Assembly: GCA_037953625.1 (NCBI GenBank)
Contig: CM075650.1
Coordinates: forward strand, 147,775,206-147,839,205
DNA: 64,000 nucleotides
Direction of reading: 5' to 3'
From: Crotalaria pallida
Lineage: Eukaryota > Streptophyta > Magnoliopsida > Fabales > Fabaceae
Shown here: in pieces, positions 36,511-48,239 of the stretch
How the letters are laid out: the number at the start of each line of letters is the position of its first letter
How positions within the stretch are numbered: position 1 is the stretch's first letter
The notes under the pieces: generated by a model
Told to the model about the DNA's origin: nothing
The model's input: the letters and a program-made list of their open reading frames with translations, nothing else
Databases searched by the model: none
Translations under genes and position numbers: made by a program

Positions 36511-38470
36511 GGAAACTATGAGATTGACGCATTTCGAGTTTAATATTTATACTCTCGTTATGCTTGTGACATTGAAGAATTGAAAGTATTAGTATTTCTG
36601 GGATTGATGTATTGTGATGTCTTTTTTTTATATATCTATTCAAATAACTCCCTAATCTGCACTTTCTCTTTTTTTTTCCTATCTATTCAATTTTTTTCGG
36701 GATTTGCACTTTCTCTGTTTTTCATTCTTTGTGCAGGATATGCTTCTGGTATGTTCCTATTCTTGCTCCAACGTATGCATCTCATCAACTACCTTCTTCT
36801 TTTTTCAACATCAAAATTTTGATACTGTAACTCATTTGCTTCTTTTTCTTCTTCTTTCTTTTAATTCTCAACAATTATACAGTTACAAAACTTATAAATT
36901 ACAATGGAAGTTACAACAAATTACATTTATTTCATTCTCTGGTCTTTCACTTGCTATATTTCTCCTAAAAATATCTCTAATGATGATGGGCCAAAGGTGC
37001 TTCCATGACATGCAAAAGGTGCCACCATGGGCAACATGCTTTTTAATACTTTATTCAACATTTTATGCAGGTACCATATTTTAATGATTATTTTTTAATG
37101 ATTTTTCTTATTCTTATTGTTTTGGTGGTAACCAATTGAAGCATATTTACGATCCATTATTGGTGTGATATTACATTTTTTAACATTAATTTCTTTAATT
37201 ATATTACTTAATAACATGGATTTATATAATTAAGCTGTTATCAGCATAATGAAATTTATAATTATCATGTATGATTAACAGTTTTAATAAATATGACTAT
37301 ATTTTACTTGCGGTTTGTTTTAAGTTGGGTTGCTTCACTCCATTTTTCTTCTTCCATTATTCATTGCTTTTGATTTTTATTTTTGGGTTGCCAAAACACA
37401 GAACAAGGAAAATTTGCGGCAGAAATAATCATTCAAATTGATTTTGCTAAGTAGATGATTTTTATGGATCTTTTCAATTGAAATGATGTACTGTACACCT
37501 TGGAATATTTTTTTTTTTAATTTATATGGTTTTTGTATGTGAAGCAGCTACTTATATTGCTGATAATTATGACTAGGCTATTGGAAAGAGGATAGAAAGG
37601 ATGCATTACATATGGATTAATGGGACTCCAAACGTTTAATTTCCTAATTTCTTTTTTTGCTTTTGACTTGGAAGAAGCTGCCTTAATTTCCTAATTTTTG
37701 TTTCATATTTCATATTTCTTTCTGAATGTTGTGGTTTGAAAATTGTTACAGTGGTAAGAATGCAGTTTAATCGAGAAAAAAATTTTAAAAAGAAAAATGT
37801 TCACACACTTATCTTTTTTTAAAATGCTTATATCCTTATATTTTTTTTGTTATTCCTTAATAATATTTGTGTAAAAAAATTAACAATATTGTTATCTAAG
37901 AACTCATACTTTGAGTTATTATTCAAATCCTTTCAACTTGCGTTGTCACACATTTGTTATACAAGATAAAATCATTTCAAAAGTATACGCTTTGTTTAAA
38001 GATTTGTGATCACCAAGAATTACTTTACTCAAAAGTTTTTTTGATATCCATGTATAGTGGTTATGGAAGATCTTTTTTAATTGTATAGTAGTTTCTAGAA
38101 ATTAGAGGCAAGTGCGCTAGAGTAAAAAAAAAAAAGTGCGAAACATGGGTAAATTGCTAAATTGGTATGGTCGATCCGTAGAAAATTTTCCCATATCTAG
38201 CAGTGTCTCAAAATTTTCATTTTCATATCTAGCTTTTGAAATTTAAACATTTTCTCTTTCATTTTTTTAATTTTGAATATTGGTTCTTCAATTAGATGTA
38301 AATTATAAGTATCTCTTATTTGCATAAATTTTAATGAATAAAGTAATCTAAATATCAATACATTAATATTATTTCACAAATAGAATATAACTTAAGTAAT
38401 ACAACAAATTTAATACTAAATCATTAATACTTAATTATTAACTAAGTTCAACTATAAAAAAAACAAAAGC
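36511..38470. other. AT-rich stretch without supported genes
   Basis: Follows the hAT relic. Several short open frames, none with codon-level or motif support. A pyrimidine tract with TGCAG at 36720-36736 resembles a splice acceptor but leads into nothing recognisable. I see no termini in this stretch. Confidence 0.5.
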
Positions 38471-38473
38471 AAA

Positions 38474-38513
38474 GACACGTACAGATTCGTACAATGCACG
38501 GGCTAAAATCTAG
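38474..38513 (+). mobile_element. Possible Helitron 3' end
   Basis: TGCACGGGCTAAAATCTAG followed by TA, with a weak GTAC...GTAC stem just upstream. The GCACGGG-spacer-CTAG arrangement parallels the better example at 60581-60609. Hairpin is poor; low certainty. Confidence 0.35.
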
Positions 38514-39019
38514 TATATTTATATATAATAACGAACCGGTATTTCTAATTTTTATGGAAATGTCATACCACATACCTGGTACGTACCCATACGGATGGAA
38601 CATAACTCCAAACCTTCAAGTGGTATTCATGGAAAAGGACATGTTGGGGTGAAAACATGGCATGGTATATTTCGAATCTATACACCATATATTTTACTAT
38701 AAACTCAAAAAATGGATTTTAAACCAACATAACACCATATATTTTGAGTTTACTTTCATCGGTCTATACACTTTTATGACTCTAAGCATGCTGCACAACC
38801 CCAACGATGACATCCAATCATTCACTCTTGTGCAACATAACACAATTGAGTTTTCTATGACTAATTAAGGATATATTCTTGCGTTAATTCTCAAATATAA
38901 AAAGACAACTTACATTACATAAAAGAATCCATTCAAAAATCATGACAAAGAAGGAATCAAAATTTATCAAATCTAATAACACAAAGTTCAAAACAAACTA
39001 TCAATATAATTACGGGAAC

Positions 39020-39145
39020 CAAAATTTAACAAGAGGGACCAAAAACAAAATATTTTGTAAATGGGGGACCAAGACCAAATTTTTTTTAACAATGATTAAT
39101 TTCAAAAGAGTCATATTTACAAAGACTATTTTGATATTTAAACCG
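39020..39145. mobile_element. Single arm of the GGGACCAAAACC foldback family
   Basis: Contains GGGACCAAAAACAAAATATT and AAAGACTATTTTGATATTTA, matching the right arm of the element at 26922-27434. The left arm is missing. Confidence 0.55.
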
Positions 39146-39628
39146 CCATTAGAATACCAATAACAATATGAACATAAGAAGGTAGCATTTAGTAAATATT
39201 CAAAGCGAAATAGAATATGAGAAAATAAATAATGCACCGACGATAATAAGAAAGAATTGTAGATGATGCGTCAATGTTCGGTGAACATCCATTAACGTAA
39301 AGTCAAAAAAATATATGGATTCTTGTGTTCTGTGTTTAGTGAGTACTGTAAAAACTAAAATGGAATAAAATATTTGATTTCACTAACAGAGGGTGGGACA
39401 AAAACACAACAGAATAAACATTGTTTGTCAGCATATACATATCCTGTTCCAAAACAATATACTGACTCAGTGCATGCATTCATCCTTTGAGGGGAACGAA
39501 TCGATAATCCAGTGAAGGGTCTCTAAGATTTAGTGATACTCAAAATCGATTTAAAGTCTTTGTACTTAAAGTGGGAAACAGGCCTAAGAGAGAATCCATT
39601 TTCTCCTTTTAAGCCACCCAAAAATAAC

Positions 39629-41336
39629 CTACAAAGAGTGAATCACTACAGCAGTTCCACCTTTCTGAATATTCCTCTGCTCCTTCCAGTAATAGCCATA
39701 ATCTGCATTACAGTGTTGAGCTAAAGGTTGGGTCCAGTAGTTACAAGGGGCAGCTACATCACACACATAACAGTAACACTGCATTCACCAAAGATTTCAG
39801 AACAATTTAGTTGCCAGAACAAAGGCATAGAGATAAATAAACATATCATAGAGAAAGCTACTCCATTGATTACCATTTCACAGTGGCTCTCATGAGGTGT
39901 TTTACTGAATGGGAATTTAAGACACTCGTGCCTTGAATGGGGATAATCCCTGCAAGCTACCTAAGTTGTCAATACAATTCATCAGCACAACTTCTAATAG
40001 GTTCAACAACAACGCACTTGAGTCCAAACTCCAAACCAAATATTGCAAGGGAAGAAATGGTACTATAACATTGCAGTTATTGCTAAATAAAATAACAAGA
40101 TAACTAAAAGTTGAAAGTTTAAGTGACTACCTACTTCAATGTAAGGGAAACCTAACAGGTGTAAACATAATATAGCTGTATTTAGTATTTACTTCTCCAA
40201 AACATCATGTAGTTATTCACCTTACTTCATGGCAACAGAGACTAACTGGTTAATTTTTTCCAGGAATGTACAAAAGTGAGAAATTCATTCAAAGTTAATA
40301 ACAAAAGTGATAGTTTAGTAAAAAAACAAGAAAAGGGTTCATCATCCTAATGCCAACATAATAATAGTATAATACGAAAAGATGATTTGAACAACCTATA
40401 TTCTGCCTTAAGAGATTATCAGTAGTGTTATTTGAACAACCAATATTCCACAATGTTGCTTACAATAAATCAAACTATCTTTATCTCATTAAAAAATCCC
40501 ATAAAAAATCAAAGAACAACTCAAAGATCTCATACTCTAGTTATCAAAATAACATTTTTATTTTTTATTTTTGTAAAAAATAATAGTCACACATAAGAAA
40601 CCTTACACGCTAATTTTCATCAAAATTAAACCTTTAATGGAATAATGGAAGCAGTGGGGGAGCTTGGAAAAAAATTCAGGAGGTGGTAGTTTGAGTTTTA
40701 ATATTTATAAAAATAATTTGTTAGAATGATCAAATAAGAAGATTTAACTTGATGGTATTTTACACCTAACAGGGTTCAAGTCCTAACTTTTGCTTTCATT
40801 GCAAATTTTTATTTTGATGGACTAACTAACATGCAAAAATACATTAAAATTATGTCGCATATTGGACTCTAGCCGTGGTCCTTTGTATTTCTAGTCCAAG
40901 CGTTGTACCACTGCACCAACTATCAGATTTAAGAATCATAGTACCATAAATATATACTATAAGCTAACAAAATTTGAGAAATGGAAGGGATATTTACGGG
41001 GCCCTTTTCAGCAACAAGAGAAACATCAGCATCAGCGTCTGCATCATCACCAACATCAGCATCTTCACCATTCCTGTGATCCAACGAGAGCTTGGACAGT
41101 TGTTGAGGCGATTCCTCAAAAGGGTCGAAGTCCAAGATGAAGCATTCATCGGTTTCCTCGAAACGTTTCAAGTCCTCTCTCCTTTTGAGACATGCTATGA
41201 CTCTCACCGAAGACGGAGTATCCTCTTTTGATGAAATCATGATCAGATCTTCTTCTTCATCACAATCCGTTTGTGGTGAATCAGGTGACGATTCTCGTTC
41301 TTTATCACCATTCTCTTCAACACCATTCTCTTCCAT
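39629..41336 (-). CDS. RPM1-interacting protein 13-like gene, copy D
   Basis: Best-preserved member. Exons 41336-40998, 39960-39874 and 39778-39629, all phase 0, GT-AG introns of about 1.04 kb and 95 bp, product about 191 aa. The N-terminal half is acidic (MEENGVEENGDKERE start) with RVIACLKRREDLKRFEETDE, then CFILDFDPFEE, an Asp/Ala tract and SLVAEKGP. Exon 2 reads VACRDYPHSRHECLKFPF then a Cys near its end; exon 3 reads CYCYVCDVAAPCNYW, HCNADY and WKEQRN. The two Cys/His-rich exons suggest metal binding. RIN13 in Arabidopsis interacts with an NLR immune receptor; whether this relative does is unknown. Its unrelated introns, free of the LINE, and stronger divergence show it split from A-C long ago. 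Ends VVIHSL then TAG. No TATA box is certain; TATATGA-like text lies about 75 bp upstream. Confidence 0.78.
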
Positions 41337-41610
41337 TTTTATTTTTTTTTAATTTCAAATTTTTGCAAGGCAGGGCAATTCGGGTTCTAGAGAACAGAGA
41401 TAGGAGTGTATCATATATGCACTCCTATTAACTAAAAATTTGAAATTCGAAGGCTAGGTGACCGTTTGAGTAAACGAGTTCTCTCAAATGTATTTTATAC
41501 CGTTCGAGTCCTATGCAATTTATTTTTCTTTTTATTTTTGAAATTAGCATTGTCTCGGCAAGGAGCGTTTTCTAGCTAGCAGAGTTACTAGGCGCCGGTT
41601 GAGGTACACC

Positions 41611-41910
41611 CTCCCTCTGGTTCCATTGTCTTGGTAAAAAAATTAAAAGAATTTGTCTCATATTAGAATAAAAAATAAATGAAAAATGTTAAAGATTATA
41701 TGTTAGATCGATGATTGATAAGTAAGTAAGAAAAACATATTTAAATATTTTTTTGAGACAATATTACAATATGTATTAATTACAATGATATGAAAATTTG
41801 TATAATATGAATTTGTATTTAATGAGTGAATTATGCATTATATTAAATAAATACTCTCTTATTTTCATTGACTTGTTTGGCTTTTACCAAGATAATGGAA
41901 CGGAGGGAGT
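41611..41910. mobile_element. Stowaway-like MITE 1
   Basis: Inverted ends CTCCCTCTGGTTCCATTGTC and (reverse complement of the right end) CTCCCTCCGTTCCATTATC, both continuing with TTGGTAAAA. TA follows the right end. About 300 bp, no coding content. Confidence 0.85.
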
Positions 41911-42150
41911 ACAATATAAGCAAACTTAACTACTTTCACACTTCATAAGGTTAGTTGATTGTATTTAATTTTCTCAAATTTATAAAAAATATAGGTATTT
42001 TAGGAAAGTAGTTGAGAATGAAAAAAAAATGAGAAAACAATTTTCTAGGTATATTTTAAGGAATTAGCATTGGGAGTGAAATAAAATTTAAGAAAATTAG
42101 TTACTTTTGCTTATATTTTAAACCAAATGAATTGTATTTTTTGGTTTTTA

Positions 42151-42423
42151 CTTCCTCCGGTCATATTTATAAGACCCTTTTGGAATTTTTCACTCTCACC
42201 AAGGAGAGTGGATAAATTGGTTAGTGGAATTGGAAATGTGAAAATTTGATATACTTTTTCAAAACTACCCCTATAATTATTATTGGAACTCTAAAAAATG
42301 TTAACTTTATAGGGGTGTTAGTGGAAAGAAGTAATTAAATGGTACTGAAAATTGAAAAGGGATCTTATAAATAGGTCCAAAATAAAAACCCCAAAAGGAT
42401 CTTATAAATAGGACCGGAGGGAG
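42151..42423. mobile_element. Stowaway-like MITE 2
   Basis: Ends CTTCCTCCGGTCATATTTAT and, inverted, CTCCCTCCGGTCCTATTTAT, with TA on both sides. A further lone CGGAGGGAGTA end at about 42436-42446 suggests another, truncated copy beside it. Confidence 0.85.
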
Positions 42424-42706
42424 TATATTTCAAGACGGAGGGAGTAGGTCAATTATTTCATGATACAATATCTCATATCTTGACTTACCACAATTTTTTT
42501 ATCCACCCAGTTCCCATGTACTACCTAGGTATATCCGTATTCGATCCAGGTCGCGTGCCTCACTATTGCGAGTGAGTCTCCTGACATAAATTTTCTGCAT
42601 CCGCAAAAATTAGTTATTAATAATGATTGCCGGTTATAGCGTGTGGATTAAGATACCAAAAATTAGTTATTAATAATGATTGTCGGTTATCCTGACATGA
42701 ATTTTA

Positions 42707-42735
42707 CTAGCTCTTAGTTTATGCAATGCACGGGT
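42707..42735 (-). mobile_element. Possible Helitron 3' end
   Basis: Reverse complement reads AACCCGTGCATTGCAT, then a spacer and CTAG followed by T. Resembles the end at 60581-60609 but the hairpin is imperfect and the spacer longer. Confidence 0.3.
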
Positions 42736-42786
42736 TACTAATATTTTAAATATTGATTTAAATATTATCAAAAAAAATATTGATTT

Positions 42787-43445
42787 AAATACCAAAATGG
42801 TTTTTACTACCTCCGTCTTTAAATATAAAGTCCTCTTAATACTTTTATTTTTTTCCTATTTATAAAGACTCATACCAATTTTCAATGATCATTAATTACT
42901 TTTTTCCACAAATATCCCTATTTATTTAACACTTTTTAGATTCTCAATAATATTAATAGGGGTAATTTTGAAATTACATATCAAAAGTTCACATTTCCAA
43001 TACAATTAACTAAATTATTCCACTTTCTTAATGGACGTGAAATCCCCCAAAGAAGCTTTAGATTTAGGGACGGAGGGAGTATAAATGTTAACTTCTTTAA
43101 AGTTAGTCCTTTAAAAAAAATTGGGTTTTGGTCTCTACTTTTACATTCCATTTTTGTTTTGGCCCCTGGTGTCAAATATGAATGGAAAATAGTGTTATAG
43201 ACTAACGTAAAAGGTTAAGGTAGGGACTAAAACGAAAATAGAATGTAAAAATAGGGACTAAAATCAAAACATAATGTAAAAGTAGGGATTCAACGAAATG
43301 TGAAAATAATGCTTTCTATCCATATTTAACACCATGGACAAAAACCAAAACGAAATGTAAAAGTAGGGATCAAAACAAAAAAAAATTGTAGGAACTAATT
43401 TCAAAGAGCTCAATATTTATAAGGATCATTTTGTTACTTAAGCCT
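42787..43445. mobile_element. Foldback element (GGGACCAAAACC family) carrying a nested MITE
   Basis: Left arm AATACCAAAATGG at 42790, interrupted at about 42805 by a Stowaway-like MITE, continues as AATGTTAACTTCTTTAAAG at 43084. Right arm ends ATCATTTTGTTACTTAAGCC near 43443. Interior has repeated AAAAGTAGGGA blocks. Confidence 0.65.
42807..43080. mobile_element. Stowaway-like MITE 3, nested
   Basis: Ends CTACCTCCGTCTTTAAATAT and, inverted, CTCCCTCCGTCCCTAAATCT with TA borders; sits inside the foldback element at 42787-43445. Confidence 0.82.
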
Positions 43446-43449
43446 TAAA

Positions 43450-43897
43450 TATTCTTAAGGTAAAAATTACTAATAAATAATAGTGAAAAAGAGTTATATA
43501 CAAAAGGTAGTGGTTCAAAATTCAAACCCTACACCAAAAAATTATTCTAAATGATCTTCTAGACAAATTTTGTACACCTTCATATGAATCAAAAATAGAA
43601 CTTTTGATTTGAGATATTCCTTATTTATTTGATAGATAAATTAGCACATTTTAGGATAGCTTTATCACATTTACTATAATTTATCAGAAATAAATAAATA
43701 CTAAACATTCTGTTTTTTTTTATTATTTGATAGTATAATGAGCAGATTCAAAGATAAATAAGAATATTTCATAATTTATAGGATATATAGGTTAAAAAAT
43801 TGAGCCAATTACAGCTTTGTATATAAATTAAAAAATTGAGCTAATTATAACCGCATATATTACAACAGTATATACCTTAAATTGAATTAAGCTAATT

Positions 43898-43939
<42 letters not shown>

Positions 43940-45870
43940 CATTGCATTTTTTAAGAAAGGTAATGACTGTTTGTTTTTTTTTATATTAAACATAATTACA
44001 TTTATTGTTTTTCTATATTAATCTAATAAAATGTAAGTTAAACATTATCATCTTAGCCCGTGCTTTATCAACGCGTATTTTTTAAAATGTATTTTTATAT
44101 TTTGATAAAAAAAATTTATCTAAAATAAAAATCATTTCATGTGACATTTTTTTTTAATGTGGCATACTTGATTGTATGTGCTAAATGTCACAAACTTTTA
44201 AAGTGCATTAATTAATTATCATTATATTCAATATAAATCCTCATTTTATAAAAAATAAAAAAGCAAGAATTAAATTATTTGTCACCTGGGTAGGTTAGAC
44301 ATTCATTATTTGTCCACTGTAAGATCCGGGCTGACGAGGACGGAGAGTGACCGCTGGTGCCAGAGGCACAAATAAGGAGCGATTCCTAGTAGACTTCTAA
44401 AGGAGAGATACATGAATGAACCATTAACACGCCAGAATGATATGAAGACTTAAATGAATTGATTAGTATTATTCATATTAACAAAATGTATCTTCCTTTT
44501 AGTAGCCATCATATAAGAACTCCACTTATGAGCGTACTTAACAATGGAATAATTATAGGATGTGTGACTTACTAGGAAGTAGGAAATTTCTCTTTAGGAA
44601 GTGTGTGAGCAGGGTTGTTAGACCTACAACAATCATTAAACTATTTATCAAGCAAAAAATATTTACATATGAACGATTATTTATTTAAATTATTATTTAA
44701 TTAAAAATATTTTACATCATTATTTTATCTGATGAACTCTAAATTATATTATCCTTGATCTTATACAGTATCTAATTTATTTGTTGCTTATATTTTTTTA
44801 TATCTACATTGTTTTTCTTATTTAAAGTTGAAGATACGGTAGTATCTTAATTGTTCTAGTCATTTTGATAATTTTTTTAATTTTTGAAACGAATATAACT
44901 TTGTTTCATTACACATTTTAGTTTACAAATGATAATCATTACATTTAATTATTTATCCATATTATTTATAATGTTAAAAAAATTAATACTTTATTAATAT
45001 TTGTTTCACCTTTAAAAACATCAATACTTTATTAATATTTGTTTCACCTTTAAAAAAATCTTAAAGTAATTTTAATTTCAATATTGCAATATGATTGTTA
45101 GTTGATAATTAATACTATTACGATTATTTTTTTGAAAGGCTAATAATTATTAATAAATAATTTGACTGTTAGAAAGTAGATCGATTTATTAACAACAACA
45201 CAAAAAGAAATACATTTTCATTGCATTTTATGGAATTCCACAAAATTTTCAAAATAAGGAATCATATCTCTCCCGGAAGAAATATACTAATTATTTGGAT
45301 TTTCTTTAAAAATTGAAGATCTCAATCCTCAAAAATGTTCATCTAACTCATTTTTATCTTCTCTATTCACTTAAAAAAACATAAAAGAAGAAAAAAATTG
45401 AAATTTGTATATAAAATTATCAACTAAAAAATGTATATAAAATTATTTTTATATACCTTTCTTGGTTTTTTTACTTAAGTGGGATAGTTTTACAAACAAT
45501 TTATCAAATTGGGGTAGTTTTAAAACTACTAACAAAACCTAGGCAGTCAACAAAACTATTTACCAAAATGAAGCAGTCAAAGTCAACCAATATGTCATGT
45601 GGCAGACTCTAGTTGGTCAGAATTTAAAAAAATAAACAAACAAATAGGACCACACGTTGTGCCACGTGGCGCGTTGCGTCTATGCACATATATAAATTAA
45701 AAATATTATCACATTAAATTCCATTATATATATTAAAAAATATTTTTTAAAAAATATTTAAAAAAATATACCTTAAATTGAATTAAGCTAATTACAACAA
45801 TTTATATATATATATATATATTAAATAAAAGGTATATATATATATATTACACTGCATTTTCTAAGATAGG
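43450..45870. other. AT-rich stretch without genes
   Basis: Contains a TA microsatellite (43902-43940), a second at 45806-45850, and a direct duplication of about 40 bp (TACTTTATTAATATTTGTTT, near 44987 and 45027). A GC-richer block at 44318-44625 begins TGTAAGATCCGGGCTGACGA and ends GACCTACA; it might be a small LTR fragment, but its flanks show no target duplication. Confidence 0.5.
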
Positions 45871-46026
45871 TATTTTTGACTAAAATGTTACTTTAATCCA
45901 TCCCTTTGTAAGCTTTCACTTTAGTCCTTAGTAATCCCTCTTTAATCTCTCACTTTGAAAAAGTTACTCACGTTGGTCCTTGACAACGTTTTCCTTTCAT
46001 AGACGTTAACGTGACCGTTAACTTAT

Positions 46027-46681
46027 GATATCTGTTTCATTTTAGTCCCTAACTTAAAAATTTTAATTCACTCTAATCCCTCACTGTATAACAATAATTT
46101 TACAATGCAAAATACCATTAAAGGATAATTGCAAAATCAATAACTAAATTATATAGGCATACTGAGCGTTCATAAGCATGCACATGGCCAGCAAGAACTA
46201 GATTCACTTTAGCAGCATAAAGCAAGGTCTCCATAGCTGCCATCTTATCATCCTCTTCTCCTTGATGGGCTTTGTTACTATTATACCATGGCACATGAAA
46301 TAATGCAAGCAATCAAGGTGTCCTTTTCCTGTCCACCTTTGACAAATCTTCCTGTTGATCATAAACAAAAACATTAACCAAGTGTCATTACATGTTCTAG
46401 TTTCTTCATAATTTCCAAATATATGCACAAGTCTAGTTTCTTCATAATTTCCAAATAAATGCACAATTTCTCTTTGATATATTTGAAGGGAATCTAGATG
46501 GAAGACTACATGTATGCAAATCATGGGTTTTCAAATGAATGCAATTCGTTTCAACCTCTAACTAGCAGAACCATCAAGTATAGTCCCACCAAGTGCAATT
46601 CATACACTGTAAAATTACTGTTATTACAGTGAGGAACTAGAGTGAGTTAAAATTTTTAAGTTAGGGACTAAAATGAAACAC
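46027..46681. mobile_element. TIR element carrying a purple acid phosphatase fragment
   Basis: Left arm (46025-46100) and right arm (46610-46681) are inverted copies over about 65 bp: both read TGTTTCATTTTAGTCCCTAA inward from the edge, then CTTAAAAATTTTAA, and later CTCACTGTA. The space between holds phosphatase-coding sequence on the minus strand. No clear target duplication at the edges, so the element could extend further left, where similar TTTAGTCC text continues to about 45885. Confidence 0.65.
46150..46352 (-). pseudogene. Purple acid phosphatase exon fragment
   Basis: The minus strand reads LSKVDRKRTP, then a TGA where the family has Trp, then LFHVPWYNSNKAHQGEED and LLYAAKVNLVLAGHVHAYER. 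HVPWYNSN and GHVHAYER are hallmark metallophosphatase motifs supplying metal-ligand Asn/His residues in plant purple acid phosphatases. Only the C-terminal part of the catalytic domain is present; upstream sequence to 46520 is not clearly coding. With the internal stop and the surrounding inverted repeats it is best seen as a captured gene fragment rather than a gene. Confidence 0.85.
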
Positions 46682-46879
46682 AATATTATAATGCAGGAGA
46701 TTCCTGAAATGTAATACCCAAAGATCTTTGTGATTCTAATGCGGAGTATATAACACATCAATACTTTCATCCAAAATAATTATGTGTTTGGATGCACAGT
46801 TGTCAGGACTGAAACGAGTGTTCAAGTCGGAGCATCTCCAAGTAACTTTCGCCTCCCAGACACAACTTAATGTGGTTCC

Positions 46880-47645
46880 AAACACGGGCTAAGTAATAAA
46901 AAAAACAATAATAATTAAAAACATATAGATTAATTCAGGGCAACCAAAGTGTAGGGTTAACTAATAATACTGGTAACATCGGCAAGACAATCCTGGTTGG
47001 ACGAACCCTGGCCGAATATAAGACCAGCCTATCAAAGATTCAACCCGACCACCCGCAGGTCGGAAAGGTCTCATTCAGCCCGACTTTTCACAGGTCGGAA
47101 ACATCTGGCTTAACCCGACCTCCATCAGGTCTCCTCCCCCCACAGGTCGCTAAACCGACCATACGCTCGACCTCCTAACGGGGTGTTCCGAGTGGCCCAA
47201 CTAGGGACGGGAGCCACCATCTGACCTCGGGATGTCGTACAGGTCACGTGTCATCCATCCAACGTCCTTAAATGGGCTAGACATGAGAAGGGACATGCTG
47301 AGCTATCCAGGTTCTAGAATATGCTGCGCTGTCCCAATTCTGGAAAGATCCCAGATATTTTGCAGATATTTCCCTGAACCTGACGTCAACATGAAAATCC
47401 TAAAGGGCCTCCCCTTTGGGCCCTATCCGTATGACCCTATAAAAGGCATAATGCTGCCTAGGGCTCAGGTACGTTCTCTCATCCCTAAGCTGTCACTATT
47501 GCACATACTTTGTTGACAGAGGGAGACCCCGGGTATCCCCACTGGATATTCAGATATTTTCATAACCGTCACACATAAACCCTTGATCCCACTCAGATTT
47601 TAGGACCATTAGTCATTGGTCTTCCGGTCTCCTAGGTCAAGGATT
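46880..47645 (+). mobile_element. GC-rich LTR-like block, probably gypsy
   Basis: GC content rises sharply. Repeated CCCGACC/CAGGTCGG motifs (47040-47150), then a TATA-like CCCTATAAAAGG at 47435-47447 and a transcribed-leader-like stretch. This resembles a U3-R region of a Ty3/gypsy LTR. Exact ends were not found. The open frame 47232-47516 lies across it and has no recognisable motif. Confidence 0.5.
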
Positions 47646-47790
47646 TTTTAATATGAATTTTCAATATGAATTTTTCGTTATTGTATTCTTTAACTAATGT
47701 TTTTAGGACACTAGTTAGGCTTCCCTCGAAAAAATTGTACTACAATAACAATTCTTGTTAACAAATGCCCTTAAGTATAGGCATTTGTTG

Positions 47791-47984
47791 TCTACCAAAC
47801 ATAGCTCAGTTGGTAAAGAGTGAGCATAAAGGAGCTTAAAGTTCCGTGTTCGATCCCTGGCTAAACTGGACATGTTTTGATTAAGGGGAGCGCTCAAGTG
47901 GGTAGATACTCCCTTTCAGTTTGGCAAGATTCGCCGGGTCCAATGTGATCGGAGGGATCCAAGGTTCTGGGTATAAAAAAAAAG
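47791..47984 (+). mobile_element. tRNA-derived SINE
   Basis: Contains an internal pol III promoter: A-box-like TAGCTCAGTTGGTAAAGAG at 47802-47820 and B box GTTCGATCCCTGG at about 47848-47860. It continues past tRNA length into an unrelated body and ends in GTATAAAAAAAAAG. Flanks AAGTATAGGCATTTGTT and AAGTATATATAGACATTTGT are near-matching, as expected of an older target duplication. A functional tRNA is excluded because no 3' acceptor arm follows the B box. Confidence 0.8.
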
Positions 47985-48239
47985 TATATATAGACATTTG
48001 TTAAAGGCATTCGTTAAACTTACTAATATGAGAAAAATATTGAAAGAATAAATGTTTAATATTTAGGTGTTAGTGGGCTAGTTTCCAACACATTTTTTCT
48101 ACTTTTTTACTTTTTATCCTCGACCCTTAACGGCTTAAGCAAACCCTAAACGTTATAATAATATTATCCCAAAACTAAGACTTTTTGTTACACTGTGTTA
48201 AGCATTTGTAACGAGAGAGATTGATATCATATATTTACC

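Noticed and set aside
36580..37084. Hydrophobic open frames suggesting a membrane protein
   Set aside because: T-rich DNA gives Phe/Leu-rich frames by chance; no splice structure or family motif could be supported.
44318..44625. Small LTR or TRIM element with TGTA...TACA ends
   Set aside because: Edges look plausible but no 5 bp target duplication and no second copy are visible; left as a remark only.
47232..47516. 94-residue open frame in the GC-rich block
   Set aside because: Lies across the presumed promoter and TATA region of an LTR-like sequence and has no motif.
47797..47875. A functional tRNA gene
   Set aside because: A and B boxes are present but the 3' acceptor arm does not pair with the start and the sequence continues to an A-rich tail; it is a SINE.
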